Made by a program: the position numbers and the translations under genes
NCBI GenBank assembly: GCA_958430865.1
Contig: CAUDNR010000565.1
Coordinates: 14,702 to 26,493 of the forward strand
Length of the DNA: 11,792 nt
DNA from: Entrophospora sp. SA101
Taxonomy: Eukaryota; Glomeromycota; Glomeromycetes; Entrophosporales; Entrophosporaceae
Direction of reading: 5' to 3'
The notes under the pieces: generated by a model
Told to the model about the DNA's origin: nothing
Seen by the model: the letters and a program-made list of their open reading frames with translations, nothing else
Databases searched by the model: none
Part shown: positions 1-8,179 of the stretch, one piece after another
Layout of the letters: every line of letters begins with the position of its first letter
Numbering within the stretch: position 1 is the first letter of the stretch

Positions 1-480
1 GTAGTGGGCGGGAAATTAAATCACAGACAACAACAAACTATTCAAAACTTGACCATGTAATTTCTCTTGCCATCACTAAGTCTTGGGAAATAAATTCACA
101 GAAGAGAAAATAATTTTCTTGTTTTCTATTATTTGTAATAAATTGGAATTATATTAATAATAATGTAGTTCAAATAATAATAGGTTGATTTCTTGTAGTG
201 GGCGGGAAATTAGATCACTGTCCAAATAATAATAAGTTGATTTCTAATTAGATCACAACAAAACAAGGTGTTAATATTAAACCATTTTTAAACTTGACCA
301 TGTAATTTCTCCTGTCATCATTAAGTCTTGTACAGGAGAGTTAAAATAATTTTCTTAAATAAACTTTTGCTTTCTATTATTTATAATTTTATTAAAGATT
401 GTATAATAATAACATAGTTCAAATAAATCGATTTCTTGTAGTGGGCAGGAAATTAGATCGTAGCAAAAGCAAGTTGTTAA
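1..480. repeat. imperfect tandem repeat, three partial units
   Basis: The motif GTAGTGGGCGGGAAATTA begins at 1 and 195, and again at 438 with one G-to-A change. A second anchor, CTTGACCATGTAATTTCT, occurs near 48 and 293, and a third (TAGTTCAAATAA) near 166 and 415. The second unit is about 49 bp longer because a piece resembling CAAATAATAATAAGTTGATTTC is duplicated internally near 220-255. The array may continue left of the window. It has no coding potential that I can see. It could be subterminal repeat DNA of the adjacent transposase relic or an independent minisatellite; the sequence does not decide. Confidence 0.75.
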
Positions 481-624
481 TATTAAACTATTAGTAAGGT
501 GACATTAATTGGATTTTTATCATGAATAATTATGTGATAAATTATTTGTTGACATTTTATTTCTGCAGAGTATCTAGAAATCCAATTACATATAGTTTCT
601 ACCTTAGGAATTTCAATAAGTTCT

Positions 625-2018
625 TTATGCGTGACCACATATAAAGCCACTATACTCTCCATTAATTGGCCATTGCCAAAAGTATAAATCTGAAACACCA
701 GCTAAAATTTTCACTCTCTTTGGCTCTAAATGGGCAATTGAAGTTCCACAAAGTTTTTTAACAGCTGATTCTATATCACTATCTGTTTTTAATCATTTCC
801 TAAACTTACAAATCTTCTGATTGCATGTGCAATCTTATATATAAAATAAATTATTGTGTTGAAATTGGCATAAAATCCATATTTCAGGCAGCCTTTGTGC
901 AGTTTGTGCATACCAAGAATTAATATTTCAATCAATGGATAATAAACAAATATACTTGGGCATGATGAGAATCTATTGCGGTTTTGGCTTCACCTGGCTC
1001 CAAAAATGTCCACTTTCTAACTTCTATCTCATATCACTTATGCCAGTAACCTAAAATAACCATCAACTCTGAGTTGTGATAATGTCCTTCATTATCTGAG
1101 ATGATAGAAATACATTTAAGTTTTTTTTCCAATGATGTAATAACTGCATAAAGTGAAGATGCTGTGAACCAAGCATCTTGTTTTGTGTCATTAGACCAAT
1201 GATCATATGCATTGATCTTCAATGTATCTGCTTGATTTTTAGTATATAATAAAATACTGTGCAAATGACCAATCTTTTTTCCAAAAAATTCTTCTTTGGT
1301 CTCATGGGTTGATTTTGGAAGAATTCTCATTTTGTAATCTACCAACAAGACTGTACCATCATAATCAACTTCTCTAAGGTTAAAAATAAATTGAAAATTT
1401 AGATAAACCTTTTGAGTTTGATGACTAGATAATAAATTAGCTTATCTTGAGCATCCTTCAATATATTTTTTGAGTTCCACCAAGTATAAATCCTTGAATA
1501 AAACCCAAAATTCATCACAATCAGAACAAATTATTTCATGCGAATCTGTACAGATACCAAAAAGCATATGCAAGACAATGTGATATACAGGGATCATGGT
1601 GAGATTGTCCATCATTTTCAATTTGATTTCATTTTCATAATTTCTTTTCATATGCCTTTGTAGATGTTCAATCCTGTTGATAGAATTTGACTATATATAA
1701 CAAAAAAAAAATTATTTGTTATAAATATTTTTTGTACAGATAATAATATATACACATATACACACATAACCAACCTTTTGTTCACTATATATATTACTTG
1801 CTGAAACTAAAACAATTAGATTTTCAAAAACATCATAACCATAATTGAAACAGATTGAACAAAGACCCCCAAGATCTTCTTGGTATTGAAATCTTGGACT
1901 TTTTAATTCTTTTGTGAAGGTTGTCCTTTTAATACCATTGAGATATATTGTTGAGAATTTCTCCCATTGTTCTTAATACAGACTGATTTGAAGTACTATC
2001 AACCTTATATGGGGCATG
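625..2018 (-). pseudogene. decayed transposase-like (DDE-type) gene
   Basis: Reading leftward, a largely single frame continues across several stop codons. Exon-like segments are about 2018-1775, 1690-956 and 833-625, with plausible GT-AG introns at 1774-1691 (84 bp) and 955-834 (122 bp). Recognisable blocks are ICFNYGYDVFENL, LVDYKMRILPKS, DHWSNDTKQDAWFTASSL, ISDNEGHYHNSELM and FLEPGEAKTAIDSHHAQ. The Asp in VDYK, the Asp in SDNE and the Glu in LEPGE, about 36 residues later, are spaced like an RNase H-fold DDE triad; that assignment is inference. I recall this protein family as common in Rhizophagus genomes, but no function is proven there. The copy is dead: in-frame TAA at 1442-1444, TGA at 1034-1036 where the family has Trp, a one-base frameshift giving TAA at 789-791, and a frame change near 1940-1975. 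The open stretch at 483-624 is in another frame and may be the eroded 3' end or chance. Confidence 0.7.
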
Positions 2019-2171
2019 CTGAAACAAAACCAGACAAAGTGAATATTTGTATTACCAAAGATTTCAGGGATCAAAATTTAGTTATCATCAATATGATTTT
2101 ATAATGTCCCATTTGTCTTGTTTTTTTTTTTAAGTGATATATAGAACTACCCCTATATAAAAATAGTTAAT

Positions 2172-2423
2172 ATGAAACTCATTTGCATTAGATCTACTAT
2201 GGGACCAAAAAATTACAGCACCACCATTAGAAGTATTTTGAAGAAAGAACAAGGTGAAAAAATCACTCCTTACATTTTTAAATTAGCAGATATCAAATCT
2301 TTGCAAACATATTTAGACAAAGAAAGGATTATGTATGAAATTTACCAAGAAGAAAGAGTTTTCAAAAGAGTATTAGAGAATTCTAGTAAAGAATCAAGAA
2401 AAAAAAGAAAACTGGTAGGATAA
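2172..2423 (+). CDS. small hypothetical ORF (83 aa), uncertain
   Basis: An 83-codon reading frame starts at ATG 2172 with A at -3 and ends at TAA 2421-2423. It is hydrophilic, Lys/Glu-rich and predicted helical (for example LADIKSLQTYLDKERIMYE), and ends in a basic cluster, SRKKRKLV, that resembles a nuclear localisation signal. Codon use is ordinary for AT-rich fungal coding sequence and, unlike the other small ORFs here, it is not low-complexity. I do not recognise a family. It sits about 150 bp from the transposase relic on the opposite strand, so it could be an exon of a neighbouring or mobile-element gene; a 5' splice-like GTAGGA occurs at 2414. It may also be a chance ORF. Confidence 0.35.
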   Translation: MKLICIRSTMGPKNYSTTIRSILKKEQGEKITPYIFKLADIKSLQTYLDKERIMYEIYQEERVFKRVLENSSKESRKKRKLVG

Positions 2424-2805
2424 CTAAACAAATAATTACTTTTTTTTAATCTATGATTTACATAAAGTTTTGGGTAAAAATCCAAATAATAAAATGCTAG
2501 CAATATATAAGTTTTGGATCTGTTTAATTAGTTATCTTCAATAAGGCACCCCTTAGGAAGTTTAAGGTGATGGATATTTTCAAGAGAAAATAAAAAGAAT
2601 TAATTTATTCACAAAGTGAAGCCACTTGCAAAATAATTAATTTAAAGAAATAAAATGCGTAAAAGACAAAAGGGTTTGTTTAAATATTTTGATTTTATTT
2701 ATTATGATGTTATTACAATATTTTGTTATTTTTATATGTTAGATAGTTAACTTGGTTTTTTTTTGAAGTAAAGAAAAATTCAAAGTTTAAATAAATATTT
2801 AAATG
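2424..2805. other. AT-rich spacer, no gene recognised
   Basis: This stretch is mostly A/T homopolymer runs and short AT repeats. The only coding-like patch is on the minus strand at about 2536-2590, where one frame reads ENIHHLKLPKGCLIEDN before a stop. It is too short and isolated to call a gene. Confidence 0.5.
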
Positions 2806-3019
2806 CAGTGTTGTGCCATTTATGGTTCCAATAAAATTTCATTGGAGCATTCTAATAAATTCCAATTGGAATTGGAACATTCCAAATGTGGTTCCAATGA
2901 AGTTAACAAATGAAATTCAATTATAGTGTCATATACGCAAATTTTATTGGTTAATATCAATTGAAGATCTACATTGGAACATTCCAATAGCATTACAATG
3001 TTCCAATTGCACAACACTG
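2806..3019. mobile_element. hAT-like MITE with terminal inverted repeats and TTGGAA subterminal motifs
   Basis: The left end CAGTGTTGTGCCATT and the reverse complement of the right end, CAGTGTTGTGCAATT, match at 14 of 15 positions. The eight bases outside each end are TTTAAATG and AGTAAATG, identical at six positions, as expected for an aged 8-bp target duplication. A CAGTG-type end and an 8-bp duplication are characteristic of the hAT superfamily. The 214-bp interior is packed with TTGGAA/TTCCAA half-sites, several arranged as TTGGAACATTCCAA-type inverted pairs, which resemble subterminal transposase-binding repeats. It encodes no transposase. The 65-codon minus-strand frame across it only translates the repeats. 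Confidence 0.72.
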
Positions 3020-4140
3020 AGTAAATGTAACACGATCTACATTGTAAATCACATGATTAGGCTGTTAAAAAATTCGAATAAAACAACAATCTGATTAAAA
3101 AAAATTTCATTTTTTCTTTATAGTCTTTGTAATAATAGTAATAGTTGTAGTTCTGAATTTCGCATATTTAGTGTATACAATACCAAGAACATATGCTAGT
3201 ACCTTACCATGCTTATTTGCTTCTTTTCACTTACTCAAATATTCTGAGAACAATTTTAATTGATCTTGGAGATGAGCATCAGAAAGGAACGTATTTTCTT
3301 GAATTATATTTATTATCTATTTAAATATATAGATTAACCATCTACAAAGGTATTTTGGTCTGAATTTCTAATTATCGCAAAATATTTATTAAAGCTTGTT
3401 TAAAGAATTAGGTAAAAATATTTAGAGAGTAAATTAGTGCTATGTAAGCAAGAAAGAAGAAAGGTGGAGGTATTGTATGAATCAGTAAATACTGTATTTT
3501 AAAAATAATACACATTTTAGCTAATAAAATTAATTATTTATAAAAAGAAAATTTTGATTTTATCTTTCCCAAGTAATTTTGAATCTTTTTGATAAATAAT
3601 TATGCAAATCAAATTAGCGGTAGAAAACTTTAGCCGGCTTATCAAATAATTTACTAGACAAATATTTTTATGATAAAAAAAAAATTCCTTTTAACATTCA
3701 TTTTTATGTCCGAAATTTTAGTGCAGAATTCAGTGGCATAGACATTTAGTTGAGATGTGTCCATCTGCATTACTTAGAATGACAAAAGAAAAAAACATAC
3801 ATTTGCTCAAAAAAAAAAAATAATACTCATAGCAGGATAAATATAATAATAAAGAAGGCAAATTAAATAGTAATAATGGCAGCGAATTAGGAGATATTAA
3901 TATAACAACAACATCAATAACAATAACGATAGTAGCAGTAATAATAATACAGCAAGCTTAGTAACATCTAATTAATTTAGCCACCTCATACAATTAATTC
4001 AAATACCAACATATATTCATTTGTGCTTGGATCTTTGGTGATTCCAAAGCATGAATTAATTTTTGCTTTTAACTAAAAAGATCAATAATTACAATTATTG
4101 TTATAATTAATAAATAAAATTTATAAAAAAATTAATATTA
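3020..4140. other. AT-rich intergenic DNA, no gene recognised
   Basis: About 1.1 kb of A/T-rich sequence with short simple repeats, such as AAT/AAC-rich runs at about 3840-3960. I find no long reading frame, no RNA gene and no terminal inverted repeats. One exon-like fragment at 3227-3316 is listed separately. Confidence 0.5.
3227..3316 (-). pseudogene. possible orphan terminal exon or gene relic
   Basis: Directly after a TTTAAATAG acceptor-like site (3318-3317 is AG) an open frame of 29 codons reads on the minus strand. It contains QENTFLSDAHLQDQLKLFSE and stops at TGA 3229-3227. The composition is much less AT-biased in amino-acid terms than the flanks and looks like real protein, but I recognise no family and found no matching upstream exon. 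It may be a chance frame. Confidence 0.2.
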
Positions 4141-4320
4141 AAAGTTTCGCCTTTTTACAATAACTAAAATTTATCATTTCATTCAAAGTTTGTTGAAACG
4201 AGATTACTAATCGCGTCTCAATGAATTTGTATCTTTTCATAAGGTGTAACAAGATTTTTAAAACTCGTTGATTGAAATGCGAATTTAATTATAATTCGCT
4301 GGAATGAAGTTCGTTGAAAC
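4141..4320. repeat. degenerate repeat/hairpin cluster, possibly an old transposon end
   Basis: The block GTTTGTTGAAACGAG (about 4188) is partly repeated as GTTCGTTGAAACAAG (about 4309), with a weaker copy, ACTCGTTGATTGAAA, between them. A perfect 7-bp stem GCGAATT/AATTCGC with a 7-base loop lies at 4279-4299. Arrangement and motifs recall eroded ends of cut-and-paste elements, but I could not pair two ends or find target duplications. Confidence 0.3.
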
Positions 4321-4403
4321 AAGGGTTCGACTATACTTGAAAAATAGTTTTTTTTGTGCTCAATGGAGTTTTAGAAAAGATATTGGGATTAAGGTTTCTC
4401 TCT

Positions 4404-4495
4404 TTATTAGTAGCCGAAATTGTGGAAAAAATTACTTTTTTATAAGCCCAAACTATTTTTTGTTATTAGCCGAAATTGGGCGAAATTACTTTAAA
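4404..4495. repeat. two diverged direct copies of TTATTAG..CCGAAATTG
   Basis: TTATTAGTAGCCGAAATTG at 4404 and TTATTAGCCGAAATTG at 4463 start two roughly 33-bp copies that both continue into a GAAATTACTT or AAATTACTT segment. A 66-codon frame overlaps them but is explained by the repeat and has no recognisable protein features. Confidence 0.4.
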
Positions 4496-4572
4496 GTTGT
4501 TTAAGTTAAAATAAGTTGATTGGTATAATTTTTTAATGTTCATGTTATAAAAAATGCTGAGAAGCTCAAATT

Positions 4573-4590
4573 GCCCAAACTAGTTTGGGC
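4573..4590. repeat. perfect 18-bp palindrome GCCCAAACTAGTTTGGGC
   Basis: The 18 bases are a perfect palindrome, extended by CTCAA on the left and TTGAG on the right after small mismatched spacers, so a long hairpin is possible. The half-site GCCCAAACTA also occurs alone at 4446-4455, and a diverged CAGTTTGGAC lies at 4601-4610. It may be two abutting element ends or a protein-binding site; nothing else supports either. Confidence 0.45.
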
Positions 4591-4620
4591 CTTGAGAAAA
4601 CAGTTTGGACCAGAAACCTT

Positions 4621-4795
4621 AGTTGGGATCATGATCCTGAAATAAGACCTACTGCTCAAGAAACTCATGATTTTTTATAAAGAAACTTATGAAGAAATTG
4701 AATTAGCAGAACCTAGAAGGCAAGAAATAATTAGATCAGGAAAATATTTGTCTGATGAAAAAAGTCCTAAATATCATCCAGAAACATTCTATATA
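4621..4795 (+). pseudogene. orphan fragment of a protein-kinase C-lobe and tail
   Basis: The first frame (4621-4680) reads SWDHDPEIRPTAQETHDFL and then stops. WDxDPxxRPTA is the classic subdomain XI motif of protein kinases, here with Ser where CW is usual. Reading then resumes in a second frame across a run of six T at 4671-4676, with YEEIELAEPRRQEIIRSG and YLSDEKSPKYHPETFY. That tail closely resembles, from memory, the C-terminal extension of many Rhizophagus kinase-like proteins. There is no upstream kinase sequence: the bases before about 4620 do not fit the family. The fragment is therefore broken twice, by 5' loss and by frameshift, and is probably debris from a duplicated kinase gene. 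Confidence 0.6.
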
Positions 4796-5450
4796 ACAAT
4801 AAGTTGCTGTTCAACTCAACAACTAAATCATGGAACTTTCTTTATTTATGTATATTTGTTGTGCATGAAAATGAATCTGCAATTCATACACGTGAAATTC
4901 AAATTAGCCAATCAGGACTTCACCAAATTTTATAATAGTGAGTATTAATGCTCTTGTTCGTGATGATAGAATTATTATTTTTCAATTAAAGAAACTAGAT
5001 ATGAACCATCATTGGTAATATAGAGCTTTTTTTACCAGGCATTTTTAATGAAGGTAGGCATGTTATATATATATACATTGAACAATAACCAATATAAAGT
5101 TGCATTTGGAACAAATGAGTAGCATAAATATCTATAATATAAATGTTCATATGAACTTTAGGTAGTGGCATAAGTTTGCAAATTAGCCTTAATTGATATG
5201 CTCGAGGAATGCCAAAACAAATAAAGCAAGCAAACACTTTTTGTTGCAAATATCTAAATTGCAGCTTCCATAATTCAATAAATTCAATTGAAATAAAGAA
5301 AGCAATAATTATCATTCAACAAAAAAAGGTCATTTCAAACTGAAAACATTTTTTGAAATGCATAGATATCCTATCTAATCAGTGATAATATTTTTACTTT
5401 AAAAATTTATCCATACATTAAATAAATAATATTGATATTTGAAAAAAAAA
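4796..5450. other. AT-rich spacer downstream of the Sel1-kinase gene
   Basis: Nothing is confidently genic here. A plus-strand patch near 4866-4940 reads HENESAIHTREIQISQSGLH and then stops, possibly more kinase-family debris. The 106-codon minus-strand frame at 4995-5315 is rich in hydrophobic and aromatic residues in a way typical of antisense AT-rich DNA and lacks any motif. No strong polyadenylation signal for the gene ending at 5451 is evident. Confidence 0.45.
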
Positions 5451-7916
5451 CTACCCTCTAATTTTGTTTATTTGGTTTATTATGTTTGTTGCATCCCAAC
5501 TAATTTGTTCATTGTGATTTTGAAAAGTTACACATTTGAGATAATCTATGGCTTGATCATGATCCTTTTCGTAACCATGGGCTCCTTCAAAATAGCAAAC
5601 ACCTAAGAAGTGCAAAGCAACCTCATATCCATTTTCAGCTGCCAATTGTAAATATTTCTTAAATTCTTTAAGGTTTGCTACTTTATCTTTTTCGTAAATG
5701 AGGGATGCATAATTATATTGAGCCTTGGCTATACCATTGTCAGCTGCAATTTTATACAATTCAATTGCCTTTTCTTTGTCTTCTTGACTGGCTTTGCCTG
5801 TTTCTTCACCATGTTGTAAATAGTATGCTTTCCAATAAATTGCATTATAATTATTAAGTTCAGCATTTTCACAAAAACATTTCCATGCCAATTGATATTT
5901 TCCTCCTTTATAAGCTTTCACTCCTTCATCTAATGGTATGGGAGATTCAAATAAAGTTTTTTTAACAACTTTAAAATCTGAGTCCTTATCAATGTTATGA
6001 TGTTGAATTTTGTCATTTGAAACTTCATCTTTAGCAATAAATTTAGCTACATATTTAGTATTTTCAAAACATTTCCATGATTCTGCCAATTCATTTTTTA
6101 TTTCATCAAAAGATGGACGATTATGGGGTGAATGTTCCCAGGCTAACAATGAACAATAATTATAAATTATTAAAATGTTTATTGATGTAATGATTATTAC
6201 TTTTGTTATCATTTACCTTTATTAATAATTTGAATTAAAACTTGCTGAATTTCAACATTGTGCACTCCAATTTTTATAGTTTCTCTTTGACCACTTTTGA
6301 CATGTTCACCAATACTAATTGCATTCATTTCTTTATATGGAATTTGTTGATAAGTAAGCTCCCAAAGAAACATTCCAAAGCTGAATGAATGGACAAATTA
6401 ATAATTAGTTAATGAAATTTTATTTAAAATCAAATCATTTCTGTTCATGTTTACCTAAACATTTCACAATCAAGATTATAAAGTTGAGTTCCTGATTCTA
6501 TTTTTTCAGGAGCCAACCAAGGAATATAGTCATTTAAATTTGAAATTCTTGAAGTTTCACCAGATAGATTACGACTAAGTTCAAAATTTGAAACTTTTGC
6601 ATTTCCATCCTCATCAATCTAAAAAGAGTACATGTTGGTTAATGTGTGCTAATGATGTTTTACAAAAAAAAATATAAAACCTACTAATATATTTTCACAT
6701 TTAACATCATGATGTAAAATTTCACCATTATGCATAAAAAAAAGTCCTCTAATGACATCATATGAAATCTTTAATTTTGTAACCCAGTCAATGTAATGAG
6801 TATTGTACAAATCTTTTAAATTGCCCTTTTCAGCCCAGCCAAATATCAAAGCATTATGAGAATTTACATTGGAGATACCATAAAATTTAATGATATATTT
6901 ACATTGAATAGCATTTAGTATTGCAAGTTTTGCTTGAAATTTTTTTGATTCAGAGGTATCATCATCATCCTTTGGATAATTTAAAATAGTTTTACATGCC
7001 ACCTCAACTGTTTTTCTAAGCATTTTTTTAGCAACCCTCTTATTTGCACCTCTTACATCTGTATCCTTTCTGTAACTTAATTCTACATCATATATCCTTG
7101 GGATCAATTTTTGCCAATTTTATTATAGGATTAAGTTCCAAATTGTCAGATAACACACATTGATTTAATTTTTTTATTAAAACTGATCCATTATTCTGCA
7201 TTGTTGTTTCCAAATTCTAAACAGAATATTTAGATATATATATATAAATATTTTTCAATGCATTTATAAAAAAATAAAAACAATTGATATCATTTACTTT
7301 ATACCTCAAATTTTTCATATATTTTAGCAAAATATTTCTCCATGTTATTGCCTTGTTGTTTCATTGTATGATAACTGGAAAGAATCACATTGAATTGTAA
7401 ATCTGCACATGCTCCTTCTAAATGTTTAACATGATCATCATAGCACTTTTTAATGTGGTCAGCATTAAAAAATTTTTTAAATCCTCCATAACTTGAAATA
7501 TGTTTAATAAAATGTTTAATATTTTTCAAAACAGCTTCAAGCCTATTAAATGCTTTAAAATAACTTTCTTTACGGAAATTTTCTTCATTTGCTTCTTTTT
7601 CTCTTTCCATTTGTTTAATGGCTACATGTGCCAATTCAACTCTATGAATTAATGCTATAGAAATTGTCTTATTTTCTTTAATAGTATCATAAAGTCTTAT
7701 AATTGTTTCACATAAATCACAGATTGTTTTAAGTATTGGTACATAATTTGTAAAGGCATCTCCTGTGGACAGTGCAAACAGGGAAACATTTTTTATTGTG
7801 TCCATTGTTGTAATATTATCATCTTTATCATCAATACATCTTTTTTTCGGCTTTCCATTTGTTATCATGTCTGTCATTTTAGTTGAAGGATCAATATTTC
7901 TTTTTTTATTTGACAT
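5451..7916 (-). CDS. MLKL-like helical domain / pseudokinase / Sel1-repeat protein, five exons, one frameshift
   Basis: Exons are 7916-7305, 7216-6685, 6618-6455, 6380-6217 and 6142-5451, with GT-AG introns of 88, 66, 74 and 74 bp. If the exon-2 frameshift is ignored the product is about 720 residues. The start is ATG 7916 with AAA before it. Residues about 45-200 are helical and resemble the MLKL/HeLo-type four-helix bundle. Basic clusters (NKKR, KPKKR) precede it. Residues about 247-515 form a kinase fold: VACK lysine at 279, HHDVKCEN at 372-379, NFE at 392-394 in place of DFG, APE at 417-419, and AWEHSPHNRPS in the last subdomain. No glycine loop is evident. Residues about 560-700 carry Sel1-like helical repeats (AIELYKIAADNGIAKAQYNY, YLQLAAENGYEVALHFLG). 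An extra base near 7088-7096 makes TGA in the exon 1 frame just after IDPKDI. Likely role: signalling or a regulated death-type switch; this is inference. Confidence 0.85.
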
Positions 7917-8059
7917 TTTGAGAACTAAATTTTTATTCTTGTATTGTAAAAAAAATGTTTAAGAATAGTAATTGTAAGAATATGAAAAAAAAAGTTTTTT
8001 TAAGAACTGTATTAAAGGAATCTAAAATGGTTCATTTAGTATTATTATAATTAGTATTA
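7917..8059. promoter_or_regulatory. short divergent intergenic region
   Basis: Only 143 bp lie between the ATG of the minus-strand kinase gene and the first readable codon of the plus-strand WDR81-like gene. It contains long A and T runs, no clear TATA box, and a pyrimidine-rich stretch upstream of the kinase ATG. It must hold the kinase gene's 5' leader and at least part of its promoter. A plus-strand ATG at 7982 is in frame with the WDR81-like sequence but is cut off by TAA at 8048-8050, and no GT-AG splice I tried rescues it. Confidence 0.4.
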
Positions 8060-8107
8060 GTGACAGGTCTTGCGGAAAAAAAACTCCGGAAAAAAAAGTA
8101 TAATAAT

Positions 8108-8179
<72 letters not shown>

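Noticed and set aside
2820..3017. 65-codon minus-strand frame with repeated LECSN motifs
   Set aside because: The repetition is the translated TTGGAA/TTCCAA inverted-repeat content of the MITE, not a protein repeat.
3840..3960. Possible CRISPR-like or tandem array in AAT/AAC-rich sequence
   Set aside because: Only irregular trinucleotide simple repeats; no constant repeat with unique spacers, and the host is a eukaryote.
4304..4504. 66-codon plus-strand frame
   Set aside because: It runs through two direct repeat copies and has no recognisable protein features.
4995..5315. 106-codon minus-strand frame
   Set aside because: Hydrophobic, aromatic-rich composition typical of non-coding AT-rich DNA; no motif, homologue or splice context.
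6143..6212. Hydrophobic N-terminus (MITKVIIITSINILIIYNY) on the Sel1-containing frame, resembling a signal or membrane segment
   Set aside because: It is intron sequence: AG at 6144-6143 joins the kinase C-lobe exon to AWEHSPHNRPS in frame, and the donor is at 6216-6215.
7765..7962. 65-codon plus-strand frame with a hydrophobic stretch
   Set aside because: Antisense to exon 1 of the kinase gene; the hydrophobicity mirrors the Lys/Asn/Asp-rich sense strand.
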